The notes under the pieces are model-generated. The model was not told the DNA's origin and made no database searches. It saw nothing but the letters and a program-made list of their open reading frames with translations. Source: Papiliotrema nemorosa (Eukaryota > Basidiomycota > Tremellomycetes > Tremellales > Rhynchogastremaceae). Taken from it: a stretch of DNA of 64,000 nt. The translations under genes and the position numbers were made by a program. Shown here in pieces: positions 47,026-58,872 of this stretch (positions within the stretch are counted from its first letter, which is position 1; each line of letters begins with the position of its first letter). Where the stretch lies: the NCBI GenBank assembly GCA_032158125.1, contig JASKOT010000015.1, forward strand, positions 62,001-126,000, given 5' to 3'.

Positions 47026-48243
47026 ATGCAGCGTCAGGCTTCATCATCGCTCAAATCGCTGCGCTATGGTCGTGCGTCAAGCTCGATCCACCTCTCCGCT
47101 CGATCTTACGCTGCCAAACCGTCTTTGAACGTTCACGCAAGTTCAGGCGGACCTCGAGCTCCCGCAGACTACTGTGCGAGTCTAGTCCAAAAGTTAGATC
47201 ACGAGGCTTGGCTATCCTCTTACTTCTGGCCAAAAAGGGAGAGAGACTGGTTTCTCGCTTGGAGAGCTTTCAACGTGAGTCCTCGATCCACCCTTGACCT
47301 TTCGTCGGCGTTCTGGGATGAGGGACAAGGAGATCAGAGGAGAGATATTGACGACAGCTTGAATTGCACTTGATATCCACGACAGTGACTCAACCTGCGC
47401 TCGCTGCGATCCGGTTCCAATTCTGGAAAGATGCAATATCATCCATCTGGACAGGTCGAACGATGGACGGGAAAGAATCGACAGTACCTCAACACCCCGT
47501 CACTGTACTACTGCAGGATCTGAAAAATAACCGTCCGGTACAGCGATACTACCTGTCACAAATGATTGATTCACGAGTATGTCTAGGAATTTCAAACATC
47601 CCCTGATGCGATATTGGCAGGTCGACTGATTTCCAGCTAAAGACGATATCTGCCCCTCCATCCTCCAACACACTGGAAGACCACCTAAAGCTCTACGGAC
47701 CCCAACATTCTTCCCTTCTTCTTGGGCCTTTACCTATTCTCCTCTCACCTTCCGACTCTGCTACATCTGACATCTCGCACACCCTCTCCCACCTCTCTAC
47801 TTTGCTCACCACCGTCTCTCTTCTCAAATCCTTGCCCGTCCTCGTATCTTCCAAACGACAGGTGAACATCCCGCACGATGTGGCGTCGAAGCACGGGATA
47901 ATAGAAGAGGAGGTACTGCGGAAAGGCGGAGAGGCAAAGGGATTGCGGGATGGATTGTATGAGATTGGGACGAGAGGGATGGACGAGTTGATTACGGCCA
48001 GAAGGGAGCTCAAGGGCAATGGAGGGAAAGTCAGGCCAAAATCAGTCTTACCCCTCTTCTTATCTGCGGTAAGTCACAGGCCATGCGCGAAATGTGTGCG
48101 ATTATTGATGGTAGATCCCGGCCGAGGCATATCTACAAAGATTAGAGAAAGTCGACTTTGACGTATTCCATCCGACATTGCAGACTGTCGACTGGAAGTT
48201 GGCTCCAAGGATATGGTGGCGTGCTCAAACCGGCAAGATATAA
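47026..48243 (+). CDS. NDUFAF6: Complex I assembly factor NDUFAF6 (squalene/phytoene synthase-like)
   Basis: A mitochondrial matrix or inner-membrane factor needed for early complex I assembly; the fold is that of squalene/phytoene synthases, but the catalytic Asp-rich motifs are normally degraded in this group. The ATG at 47026 opens a presequence (MQRQASSSLKSLRYGR). The body has ADYCASLVQKLDHEAWLSSY, FWPKRERDWFLAWRAFN, AAIRFQFWKDAISSIW, QHPVTVLLQDL and RPVQRYYLSQMIDSR. Next come LHSLLLGPLPILL-like segments, SKRQVNIPHDVASKHGI and a C-terminal FDVFHPTLQTVDWKLAPRIW. No DDxxD-type motif is visible, supporting a non-enzymatic role. Four introns. With NDUFS4 it supports a complex I-containing chain. 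Confidence 0.88.
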
Positions 48244-48299
48244 TGACATAACGATGCATATTGAAACGCTCAAAGACACAGGCCAGGTGGCACCAAGCA

Positions 48300-49119
48300 T
48301 CATTTTGTCGGAGCGAGATAACCTTCAGCCGCGCACCACGGGGCTTGATCGACCTGCATCGCAGGGTAAGGTTCATAACCTGGCACAGCCGATATCGGAG
48401 TCAAGGGCGACATGATTGGCGTAGAGACAGCACTCAGATGTCCCGTGAGAAGAGGCGGCAATTGTCCAAACGGCATCGCCATTGGCATGCCCCAACCCAT
48501 GCCTATACCCACAAAGGGTGGGAACATCGCACCTTCCGCCCAAGCAACAGTACCCAATTCAGGCAAGACCGCCTGGCCTTCTTTGATCATCTTGTCCCTC
48601 CTTGGCCAATCAGCCATCTCTTCCTCTCCATCCTCGACCAAGCCATCCCGATTCGCCCAGACGATTCGTATTCCTTCATCTTTGCCCGAGTCAACGTTGA
48701 GGATATGTCTCACTGCCACAGGTCCACCGGGTACTTTGGAGAGTTGCTTGATCTGAGCGATGAGCTGCTCAATCTCGGATCGATCTGAAGTCTCAAGTAT
48801 GACCTCTTCTCGGATTCCGTGGTAGCCTCGACCCGGTTTGGGACAACTCGAGTCGGGTATGACCAGACGATATGTCTGCATGTTGAAGTCGCCTAATCGT
48901 CATTTTAGCCAAGCAGAGGTTTGGTGTGTGACACCGACCTGGGGCATATATTCCCAGATAGCGAGGCTAGCTGTCAATGGCAAGTCTGGGGATACCGCGG
49001 TGCAGGCTCACCTTGACCGCGAGAACCTTTTCAACGACGATGACCTTGGCTTCGTCATGCAAGATATCCATCGCCTCAGGTTGACTCTTCGAGTCGAGCT
49101 CCATGTTGTGGTCAGACAT
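48300..49119 (-). CDS. Small protein of unknown function with GIYAPGDFNMQ motif
   Basis: No family recognised. Two introns must be removed to keep the frame: the spliced product reads MSDHNMELDSKSQPEAMDIL, VVEKVLAVK, then PRYLGIYAPGDFNMQTYRLV, IPDSSCPKPGRGYHGI. It continues ILETSDRSEIEQLIAQIKQL, PVAVRHILNVDS, IRIVWANRDGLVEDGEEEM and a Gly/Pro/Met-rich tail (GIGMGWGMPMAMPFGQ). It has about 240 residues. There is no signal peptide or membrane span. The first domain looks globular; the tail looks disordered. It lies 3' to 3' with NDUFAF6, 56 bp away. Confidence 0.68.
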
Positions 49120-49716
49120 TGTTGATGTGTCAGCTAGGTGGTAAGGACAGCCAAGGTGTAGGACGTCAAGCAGAGTCAGTCATTCACGACAAGTAGGAGG
49201 GAATCAAGCAGTTGAGCAGTTGAGATGGCGAAGGAGTCAAAGTGGAGGTATCAGTCGCCTGGATGGAAAACGCACGATTCGAGTCGAGTCTCGCCCTCTT
49301 ATAACAAGCGAAATCCACCGATCCTCCTCCTTCTGAATCTCGTTTGACCATTCCAACCATCCTTTGAACGCGCGACTATCAGAGCTTCTCAGTCTCCCGC
49401 CTCAGCTCCACCGCTCTCCATCCTTTCCTCTACCTACACTTATGATCGAGAGTGTCAAACGCGTAGAGCGATAGATCCAACCCTTTGACGCCTAGCCCCT
49501 GTATCATTCTCAGCATACATGCGACGCACTCGAGTGCACCAAATGGCCGGACGGTACTTTCTCACTCGGGCTTTTGGGCGTGTCATTACGCCTATGCATA
49601 GCTGTGATATTCTACACTGCTTGCGTCAGCCCAATCTGTGCAAAAGGTTCGATGATGAGACTCACAAGTATCTACGAGACGGCCTATGTCATGCTGCGGA
49701 TCCTCGATCACCCTTA
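49120..49716. other. Intergenic region between the small unknown gene and RAE1
   Basis: About 600 bp between the start of one minus-strand gene and the stop of the next. Plus-strand ORFs (49519-49827, 49574-49819) run into RAE1 coding sequence antisense and have no motifs. No TATA box or repeat stands out. Confidence 0.4.
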
Positions 49717-51218
49717 CTACCTACCGCCAATCTTTGCCTTCTTCTGCACCTCGTCCGGCTTGACTGGATGCAACATGATTTTCGTAGTGTTGGATCCGGC
49801 TGGCGGGACCCCAGAATGACCCTTTGACCAGTCGTATGAGAGAGCGCTACAAGTCAGTCCAGGTTTAGTACAACCGGATGGCTCACTAGGCGAATAATTC
49901 ATGGTTGTGGTTGAAGGCAGTCGATACAACGGGAGTACCGTACTGTATCGGCTTGGCCGTCTCGTCTCCGTTATTAAGTTCCTTTAACGTGAAGGCTGCT
50001 CATCAGCTAAGTCCTTATGTGGCTCAAGATAGCTCACGTTTGACTTTCGTCCTCGCCACTCCGTCCCAGAAGACGATACTACCATCACTACCACCCGTGC
50101 AGAAAGTGCCGAAAGTCTTGTGGAAAGTCATGCTGTTGATTGCAAAGACGTTCTGCGATCCTTGAGCTGTGGAGGAAGAAGCGGGTGTACCGGGCATTGA
50201 TCCGGCGGGTATGTCATATCGATGACATTTGAACGAATAATTTTTTGCTGATCTAGCGTTAGCCAAAGGTCAACGGGAGTACCTCACTTGTCATCTTCTG
50301 CTGGATGTCTGTACATCAGAGCTGTCCTCAAGCGGGTGGCAATTGCTCACTGGATAGCCACACGTCCTTCTACACTTCCTATTGCGTATGCTTGAGTCTG
50401 CCCTGGGAGATCTGGGAAACATGCCACAACCCTCGTTTGCCATTTCAAGGGTGATTCGATGGACTAAACGTGAGTTGGTCCTCTCGATGCGCCTAAATGT
50501 CTTACTTTGAAGATAGATCCCGGTTGGTCGGTGTTGATAATATCAATCTTCCTGTTCCCCGTCGCAACAACCTTGCTGTCAGCTGGATCCAAACCCATAC
50601 AACTCAATATACCATCAACTTCCCCTGGACATCCATGCTATACGCCTTGTCCGCCAATTGTACAGTCGCCACGGCGCTCGGTGACCTGGTGTCCCAGTAC
50701 TTGCAATCAGTTGAGCTGCTATACTAAAACTCACCTTCAGCGTCTTGTCCCAACTCGCCGTAGCTACCACATTCAAACCATCAACAAATCGGATGCCCTT
50801 GATGGGCGCATCGTGCTGAGCAATTTGTGACGCTTGACCCGTTTGCAGATCGTACATCTTTGCTTGATTATCGCAAGCTGCTGAAAAGAGATGTTGACCA
50901 GACTGTCTGTTACCTACGACCCGTCTTGGTCATAATAGCTTACGGGAGACCAGCACAAGTCGAGAACCGGAGCGGCGTGCTCATACATTGCTTTGGCCTG
51001 AGACTGACCCTGGGAGTTGACATCGTAGAAGCGGACCTATGTCCATTAGCCGAATACTGACAGTGCGGCGAGGGCAAGGCGTAGCCTACATTGTTGTCCC
51101 AACTTGCTACAGCGAGGATATCCTGAGTAGGTGAAAATGCGATCTTTGATACGGAGTCGGGAGGAGGAGAAACGAGCTCGGCATCTTTGGGTTGAACGAC
51201 ACTTCGAAAGGCGTTCAT
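49717..51218 (-). CDS. RAE1: mRNA export factor RAE1/GLE2 (WD40 beta-propeller)
   Basis: Rae1/Gle2 binds Nup98-type nucleoporins through their GLEBS motif and helps export mRNA. The protein is a single seven-blade WD40 propeller. Motifs in order: [119 protein letters not shown], and the C-terminal [27 protein letters not shown]. These match the Rae1 order and the conserved [10 protein letters not shown] end. About eight introns. The start at 51218 (MNAFRSVV) gives a short leader. It is divergent from HGH1. Confidence 0.92.
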
Positions 51219-51598
51219 GATTTTGAGCGGGAATGAGAGTACTGGAGCAAGGGAGGCGATAGGGAGAGAAGAGGGAAGTCGAGATTTGATGTAAACGGGC
51301 GTGAGGATTTCTCGTAGCCCTTCTCTATCCGTGATTTTCGTTCTTTCGACCGAATAAGAGGATCCTGGGCTCTTTTATCTTCCTCTTTCGCTGATCACAA
51401 CCGAGTTCCGGCCTGGGGTATAGCTTGACGAAAATGAAGCGAAGGGAGATATTGTACCTTCACCTCGAAGTCTCTGAAACCCTACTAGATGTCGACCGAT
51501 ACCACCGTGGGAAAGTGAACATCCTCACCTCCACCCGCCAGTCCAACTTTTCCTTGCTCTTGCTCCATACCATTATTCATCCTATATACCATTCGACA
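51219..51598. promoter_or_regulatory. Shared divergent promoter of RAE1 and HGH1
   Basis: A 380-bp spacer between two housekeeping start codons pointing apart. No TATA box close to either; the HGH1 side has TATATACC near 51583. Confidence 0.4.
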
Positions 51599-53278
51599 AT
51601 GGCCTCATTGACAGAGTTGTTCGAGTTTCTCGACTCGCCAAATCCAGCAGCAAGGCATCTTGCCCTGCAAAATCTCATCGGCCACACCGCAAAGGCCGAT
51701 CCGCAGAGGCACATCTTTATCCCTTCCTCTCTTGCAGGAATCGGTTCCGGTGGTTTGTTGCCTGAGAAGAGGAAACAAGGCGCCGAAGAGGATGCTGTCA
51801 AAGTCAAAGCTATCAAGGACCTATGTACAATGTGCCAGGATCAAGCTGTGAGCTAAATTGACTAAATAGGCTAGCAGCAGCTGACATGGCAGTATATTGC
51901 CCATGATGCCTTATCGGGACTGGTCAATCTGTCTGATACCCTGGCAGCCGCGAAACATATGGTGGACGAGAGGTTTATCATCTGGCTGATCTCCTACACT
52001 TCGGTGCGTTCGACGCCTCGGGGACTCTCAGCGATAGCTTATGGCAGAACACGACTTCCCCTCTGTCGCCCTTGACATCTATGCTCTTGTCGAATCTCAC
52101 ATCCCATCCGTCCCTCTCCTCAGCGATAGTTAACGTACATATCCCCATTGTCCCACTTCCAAAATCCACCCATTATCCCCCTTATCATCTCCCCGCGGCA
52201 GCCTCGGCTTCTTCATCTTTCCATCCAGATTACCGAGACCCAAACTACCTCCCACCCAATGTGGAAGCAGGTCAAGAGGAGGAGAGGGACATCGAGGGAC
52301 TAAGAGCTCTCGTGCAAGCTTTCGAAGATGGTGCAGGCGAAGGTGTAAAAGAAGGCAAAGGGAAGAGAAAGGGAGAATGCCATTTCCTCGCATCTGTCTT
52401 CGCCAATGTTTCCATGGTGAGCTTGCCTACTTCACAGTGACTATATTGACTGATCATAGCTACCCGCTACACGCCAGCTGCTACTCACGCCTCGTCCACC
52501 TTTCCCGTCACCATCTTCAGCAGACCCGTCACCGGATGATGAGCCCTTGTTATCGAAGATTGTGGTGTACACTGGCCATCCCGATACGATTCGCAGGGGA
52601 GGTGCCCTGGGATGTATCAAGAATTGCGCAATGGACAGAGGGAGCATGGGGTGGCTCTTGGCCAGTGAAGGTGCGCCGCATCAACGGCACTCCGGCTCAT
52701 TTTCCAGATGTTCGCGTCAGGTTACCTTCTGACACATCACGGCTAGTGAAGGGCGTGGATGTGCTCCCTTGGGTGTTGGCACCTTTGATGGGACCGGAAG
52801 AATATGACATCGAGGTCAGCTATCACCTTCTCTTGGGGTTGTATTAGCTGACGAGCAGGACATGGAGAAGCTGCCGCCAACATTGCAATTCCTCCCGCCT
52901 GAGAAGAAGCGGGAAGAGGATCCGGTGTTGCGCATGATGTGTATTGAGATCTTGCTTTTATTGTCGACTAGTCAGTTGGCGTCGTCGTGTGTTATTCAGC
53001 ATCTAACAAGCAGCGTTCACTGGTCGTGAGGCATTGCGGAACCGAGGAGCGTATCTTGTCGTGCGGGAGTTACACAAGGTCGAGCGGGATCAAGCGGTGA
53101 GTCAAGGTTGCTCGCCCGTGAATCGGGAGCTTATGATCAGATTAAAGACGCTATCGAGCGTCTAGTATCGCTGATACAGGGAGAGGAGGGTCGCGAGACG
53201 AAGCAGGAGCAGATCTCCGAGTTGGTCAAGAAGGATCAGGTCGAGGTGGAGGATGATCTAGATGTTGTAGAGGTGTAG
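51599..53278 (+). CDS. HGH1: HGH1 (DUF383/DUF384 armadillo-like) translation-linked chaperone
   Basis: Hgh1 is a TRiC/CCT-associated armadillo-repeat protein that helps fold eukaryotic elongation factor 2. The ATG at 51599 gives MASLTELFEFLDSPNPAARH, the usual start of the family. Later come LQNLIGHTAK, HDALSGLVNLSDTLAAAKHM, DTIRRGGALGCIKNCAMD, then VLPWVLAPLMGPEEYDIE, DMEKLPPTLQFLPPEKKREE, DPVLRMMCIEILLLLST, GREALRNRGAYLVVRELHK and an acidic end (QVEVEDDLDVVEV). An insert of about 40 charged residues (EERDIEGLRALVQAFEDG) lies in the middle. Seven introns, one of 37 nt just after SMGWLLASE. Confidence 0.92.
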
Positions 53279-53341
53279 ATGTCGTGCAGCTATGCATGAG
53301 TTGCGCTTATAATACAACAGTCGATATCTGCAAGCAGAGAA

Positions 53342-53994
53342 TCAGCTCTCCCCGTCGGCTTCATTGAAGCTGAGCAACCCCTTTGATGCCTTCTTTTTCT
53401 TCTTCTTCCCCGTTGCATCGCTCTCCTTGGACTTGTCATCTTTGTCTTCTTGTCCCACGAGCTTCCTCTTGGCAGATGAAGCCGTGTTCTTTCGCAGCAC
53501 AATCTTTTCCTTGTCCTTCCTCGTGGAATCTGTCGTTTTTGGCAGCGGATCGTGTTTGGTCGGCGGAGGTGATTCAGACGGTTTGCCAGCAGCTACCATC
53601 AGCCCAAATGCTTCGGAACCTACTTTCCTCTCTTTCGTTCCCTTTTGACCTCCTCGGCAGTCAGATGCCTCCCCTCTTTTAGTACCACCACCTGCGGACC
53701 ATCATCTCCTCCACCACCGTAAACATCGCCCCACTCATCATCATCGCTCTCCGCTTCCCTCCTTCGTCTTCTCTCTTCTCGCTCATCATCGCTCCCTCCG
53801 GCCCATTTGCCTTCTTTGGGTCGCTCAGGTACTGCCTCCCTCCCCTCTCTTTGCTGTCCACCACGCGCGTTGGGATGATGCTCTGGTGGAGGTGATCGAG
53901 AAGGAGCGGGTTGACCGAAATTTTGGAGAAACTTGGGTACTTGTTTGGTGTATGTTAGATTGTTGGCCTGATTCCGACTCGCATCTCGGGGCAT
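53342..53994 (-). CDS. KIAA1143: KIAA1143/DUF4604 homologue with an apparent frame break
   Basis: A small, largely disordered, highly charged protein family of unknown function, likely nuclear. The first frame (53994-53620) reads ANNLTYTKQVPKFLQNF, then a Pro/Arg/Glu-rich stretch, GPQVVVLKEGRHLTAEEV and RERKRGK, and stops. The C-terminal part lies in another frame, beginning GSEAFGLMVAAGKPSES and ending KKKKASKGLLSFNEADGES, which matches the LLSF acidic ending of the human protein. The two frames overlap by a few bases near 53610-53625 and differ by one base (a -1 step). I found no GT-AG intron that joins them: the only GTAGGT donor gives a 31-nt intron in the wrong phase. It is either a 1-bp sequencing indel or an unusual feature. 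Confidence 0.75.
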
Positions 53995-54247
53995 CGGTCC
54001 GACCTACTCTGACCTCAATCAGGATCTATAGGCGATCGTTGAGCCGTGTACCGCCGTGAAGATTGAATGACTCGAGCTGGGTAGAGTGACGGTGTTAATC
54101 TACCGAGTAGAACCGATGGATGAATTGGACGAAGACCTCCACTTTTGGCGTCCACACTCTTATAGCCAAGCTGTTGATCCTCTTTCTTCAGTAGAACCCG
54201 CCCAAGGGGACAAGCACCCCTGTGAAGACGACAGCACTTCGAGGACC
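53995..54247. promoter_or_regulatory. Divergent promoter of the DUF4604 and methyltransferase genes
   Basis: 253 bp between two start codons pointing apart. No TATA box seen. Confidence 0.35.
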
Positions 54248-55352
54248 ATGACTACCTTTGCAAAGGCAACTTTCGACGCAGTGGGCTACCTCGCATGTCG
54301 GCCGTAAGTTTCCCCTACTGAATGGGATCCCACTCAGATCAGAACGTATGCAGCCAAAGTCTATGACACCATCATACAGTATCATTCGCCCACAGGTCAA
54401 TTTGACAGGGCACTGGACCTAGGTTGTGGTCCAGGTATGATCAAAAGCTGGTCTTCCGCTGATAACAGGCTTCATCGCTGCCAATCTAGCTAGCAAGTTC
54501 AACCATGTAGTTGGGCTGGACCCCTCCAAGAAGATGGTCGAAGCTGCTATACAGCCTGATTCGCCAGCTTCACCTATCGAGTATCGAGTTGGAAATGCCG
54601 AAGATCTGCTCCGAGCAGGTGTAGAGCCGAATAGCTTAGATTTAGTCGTAGCTGGTATGTTGCCAAGTTCTACGAAACTCACAGCAGGCCAAGCGGCACA
54701 CTGGTTTGACTATCCGAAAGTCTGGCGTCAACTGACCCAAACCGTCAGACCAGGCGGCACCGTTGCCTTTATCGTATGTAAGGGAGAATGGCGAGGCTGA
54801 CCGAAGGGCTACGCAGAGATGGTATTTCCAAATCACCCACATCTTAACAAGCTCATCTCGCACCATTCAAGGTCAAAAGATACCCTTGGGCCGTACTGGC
54901 AACCAGGCCGGAAAATCGTCGAAGGTCTCCTGGACGCGGTCCCTTTCCCCGTGTCGCCCAAACCACCGACTTTACTCAGGCTTGCAGGATCTACCTTCTC
55001 CGTCGACCGCATAGCGGAACCTACGCTACTGGCCAACGATATAGATACTCCAACTTGGGACACTGAAACGGCAGTACGGCTGAAAGAGATGGACGGTAAA
55101 CAATGGTTGATGACCAAACAAATGACCTTGTCCTCGTTGGAAGGTTACTTTCGTACTTGGTCGGCTTTGCATGCGTATCAGGAAGTCAATCCGGACGATA
55201 TCAAGAAGAGAGGGAAGGGTGGAGAGAACGGGGACATCGTGGACAGATTGGTCGCTGATATCAAGCAAAAAATGGGAGATGAGGTATCGAAGGAGGGAGA
55301 GTTCGAGGTGGGATGGCCTCTGGTGCTGATGATGATCAAGAAGAAGCCGTAG
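54248..55352 (+). CDS. SAM-dependent methyltransferase, TMT1-like
   Basis: Class I Rossmann methyltransferase similar to yeast trans-aconitate 3-methyltransferase (Tmt1). The spliced N-terminus MTTFAKATFDAVGYLACRP leads to VYDTIIQYH and motif I RALDLGCGPG. HVVGLDPSKKMVEAA (acidic residue binding the ribose), VGNAEDLLRAGVEPNSLDLV (motif II), AAHWFDYPKVWRQL, VRPGGTVAFIGY (motif III) and the post-motif segment LGPYWQPGRKIVEGLLD follow, typical of this subgroup. About 310 residues. Five introns, one directly after CGPG. The start at 54248 leaves a short leader; no signal or membrane segment. The substrate is uncertain. Confidence 0.88.
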
Positions 55353-56848
55353 CGTGAAGGGATGCAGATTCGTTGCCCGAGGAAATCTTAAGGTAGACCG
55401 AGGTGGTACTGTAGATAGCGATTTGAGTTGATCGGGGCACTGCTTGTTGATACTAGCAACCCCGTAATCTTTCCCTGTAATCTATCCCTGCAATAATCTA
55501 TCCCCTTCTTTGAACCCTGTACCCCGGTTGATCACATCGCTTCATCTTCCCTGCGTTTGATCATGCTGTTCGTCCTATCCGGCGTAACATCCTGCCACCC
55601 TCGGTACGCGGAAGACACAAGACACCGACCACCCTCTCAAATTATCACCCCAAAACGGGGGGCCAAACATGCCACCGGGACAAATTCGGACCGGAACCTG
55701 TGAATATACGGCCCTGACACTGCAAGCGTGTGAATCCAGCGGATGTCTCTTGGCTGCACACATTTAGCAAGTTTCATCTGCCAACTAAGATAGCTAAGAT
55801 GAGTGAATGAAACCGGTAGAAACCCTTGGGCTTGTGAACACAAGCTCGATGCACATCCCCGGATGCTTCGCGGTGCAGCGGCGATCACCGTCTTCATCTG
55901 CGTTCACCATTATCGCTCCAGCTACAAAATTTGCGAGGACTTCGGAGATCGTACAAGAAGTGGCTTGACGATCCCATCGCTTCCAATCAAGAAGCATCTC
56001 TTGGTGTGGCGAGTCAAATGGAAATAATTTGCCGCCACTTACGTCGAAGGTGGATTCCCATGTTTGGAAAACCGTCCGAAGCCTCCGCGGGACCGCGTAT
56101 GCTTTGTGCCCCCCCTCGACACGAGCTTCGCCACTGACATCGGACTCAGGGGTTTGGGGAGAACCATTGCGGCGACAGAGAGTGCTTCAGGGCGTTAAGG
56201 GGGCGGATCAAGGGCGAATTGCCGCCGGGAACCAGGCGGTCCCTAGCGAGGTTTTCCATTTCCGACGTCATTTTTCCGTAGCTCATGCTCGGCACATGCT
56301 ATCTTTGGGTACGACTCTACCGTATCTTTCCAGAGGAATTGGCTCCAACACATTTTTTAGCGTGTTGCGGTTGCCGTTGTTGGGGTGCATGATGTGATGT
56401 GACGATGCGAAACGAGGTCTTACATCCTCGTTCCGCCGCTTTGGTCCTCTATCGCCTGTTCTTGAAAAATTTTATACAACAAAAGAAGCGTATCAGACTA
56501 GAGGGGTGACCCCGGTTGGAGCCGGAATCGTTTGACAGAAGTCTTGGCTCTTTGACCGTCGCTGATGCGCGATGGGGAGAAGGAGCGCCATGGCAATACA
56601 GGGTACAACCTGTTGTGGGGGTTCTGTGTTCCCTCTCGCCGTCTGAACCGTCTCTCGGTGTAAAAAAAATGAAAAAGGGGGTGTTTGTACGGATGGATGG
56701 AGTCCGATTGACAGATATATAAGGCCTCACTAGATCAGAATCACTTTTGTTTGTTGACTTCTCTCTTTCTCTCGACCCGACTTGTTATTTATCGGTCGTC
56801 GATTGTCTTTTACACTTATACACGTACGATTGATACGACTCTATCAGG
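55353..56848. promoter_or_regulatory. Long upstream region of the sugar-porter gene (1.5 kb)
   Basis: No convincing gene: the small frames present (for example 55803-56027, 56029-56397, 56516-56722) have no motif or coding bias. The region is moderately GC-rich, then pyrimidine-rich next to the start. It contains one copy of a 16-bp direct repeat (55790-55805) whose twin lies beyond the gene. Such length is common for glucose-responsive transporter genes. Confidence 0.5.
56716..56722 (+). promoter_or_regulatory. TATA box of the sugar transporter gene
   Basis: TATATAA lies about 130 bp upstream of the ATG at 56849, followed by a CT-rich stretch that probably holds the start site. Confidence 0.5.
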
Positions 56849-58872
56849 ATGAGTCACTTCTTTGGCTTCCAGAATGAAGCTCGCTCGAAGCACCTGCTCG
56901 AGTCCCAGGTCGGCCCGGTCAAGTACGCCGGTCTTACTGGCAACGCCTTGCTCTACACGATCGTCGCCACAGCAACGTGAGTTGATCGATTCTAACACTT
57001 TGAGCTCTCGCTGATCTGTGCAGAGTCGGATTCTCGTTGTTCGGTTATGATCAAGGTTTGATGTCGGGAATCATCGCCTCGAACCAATTCAACCGAGAGT
57101 TCCCAGCGGTGAGTGACTTGCATTGTGCAACTCGTGACAGATCAGTCGCTGACAGTTGCAGACAAGAAAGTCGAACCCCGACGATGTGCACGCTGGTACC
57201 GTCCAGGGTTCGGTTACCGCTTGTTACGAGGTGAGCTCGCCGCCTGCCTTTCTCTGACCATCTGCTTACAACCAGGTCGGATGTTTCTTTGGAGCCCTCT
57301 TCGCCTTCTTTATCGGTGAATGGTTCGGTCGACGACGAATGATGGCTCTTGGTGGATGGGTTATGATCATCGGTACCATCATCACCGTTACCGCTTTCGG
57401 TCCCGGTGACCAATCTGGCCGAGGAAATGTTGGTGGTTTCGTCCAGTTCATCATTGGTCGAGTCATCACTGGTCTTGGAAACGGTGCCAACACCGCTACC
57501 ATCCCATCGTGGGTTGCCGAGAGTTCCAAGCCCAAGAACCGAGGTTTCTTGATCTGTATCGAGGCTTCCACCGTCGCCGTCGGTACTGTCATTGCCTACT
57601 GGATTGACTTCGGTTTGTCCTACATCGACGTGAGTCCCACCCATCATTTCACAGTTTGAGTGAATTCTGACAATGCAGAGCTCCGTTTCTTGGCGATTCC
57701 CCATGGCATTCCAAATCTTCTTCGCCATCATCCTTCTTGCCGGTGTTGCCGTCCTTCCCGAGTCTCCTCGATGGCTCATGAAGCACGGATACGAGGCTGA
57801 GGGTCACCGAGTCATCGCCGCTTTGGCCGGTACAACCGCCGAGGACCCTCTCGCGATCGAGGAGAAGAACCGAATGGTCCAAGCCATCGTTGCCCAAGGA
57901 AAGGCCAAGGCCGCCGCTCGAGACTTGCTCAAGGGTGGCAAACAACAACACTTGCGACGAGCCCTCGTCGGAGCTTCCACTCAACTCTTCCAGCAACTCG
58001 GTGGTTGTAACGCTGTCATCTACTACTCTACGGTCTTGTTCGAGGACTCTATAGGACTGGAAACTCGACTGTCGTTGACCCTTGGAGGTGTCTTGGCCAT
58101 TGTTTACATGCTGTTCGCCCTCACTTCCTTCTTCCTCGTCGAGCGAGTCGGTCGACGAAAGCTATTCCTCATCGGAACCTTTGGACAAGCGGCTTCGATG
58201 TTCATCACCTTCGGCTGTCTGGTTGCTCCAGGTGACGCAGCCAAGAAGGCGCAGAACGCAAAGGGCGGAGCTGTCGGTCTCTTCCTCTTCATCGCCTTCT
58301 TCGGTGCCACTTGGTTGCCCCTCCCATGGCTGTACCCCGCCGAGCTCAACTCGATGGCTGTCCGAACTCAAGCCAACGCTGTCTCGACAATGACCAACTG
58401 GCTGTCCAACTTCTTGGTCGTGCAGGTCTTGCCAACCATGACTGCCTCGATCAACTCGTACACTTTCCTCATCTTCGGTGTTGCCAACTTGATCTTCTTG
58501 CCCTTCATCTACCTCTTCTACCCCGAAACCACCGGTCGATCGCTCGAGGAGCTCGATGTCGTCTTCGCCCACGCCCACATCACCAAGCGACGACCTACTA
58601 TTATCGCCGAGGAGTTGCCCAAGCTTACCGACTACCAAGTCCAAGCTATGACTGAGCGATATGGTATCCACGATGGCGCCGCCGACGTCGAGGCTGCCGG
58701 TACCACTGGTGCTGCGCTCAACGCCGGAGAGCCCGACACCACTCTGCCCCCTGCCCACCCTAAGGAGGGTGCTTTTACCTTGGCCAACGAGCGGGAAGGA
58801 AGCGGAGACTTGACCCGAGTCCCAACACCTGAAGGTGTCAGGGATTACGCCAAGTTGGAGAAGAGGCAATAA
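56849..58872 (+). CDS. Sugar porter (hexose transporter-like) MFS protein
   Basis: Twelve-span proton symporter or facilitator of the sugar porter family in the plasma membrane. Motifs: GFSLFGYDQGLMSG in helix 1, GEWFGRRRMMALGGW (RGRRR-type loop 2-3), GRVITGLGNGANTATIPSW, PESPRWLMKHGYEAEGHRVI, QQLGGCNAVIYYSTV, ERVGRRKLFLIG, PLPWLYPAELNSMAVR and PETTGRSLEELDVVF. The C-terminal tail is disordered and hydrophilic. Codons are strongly C-ending, well above the neighbours, implying high expression. Four short introns lie near the 5' end; the last 1.2 kb is one exon. The ATG at 56849 precedes MSHFFGFQNEARSKHL. Substrate specificity is not decidable. Confidence 0.92.

Noticed and set aside
49519..49827. 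Two overlapping plus-strand ORFs (102 and 81 codons)
   Set aside because: They run antisense through the end of RAE1 and have no family features.
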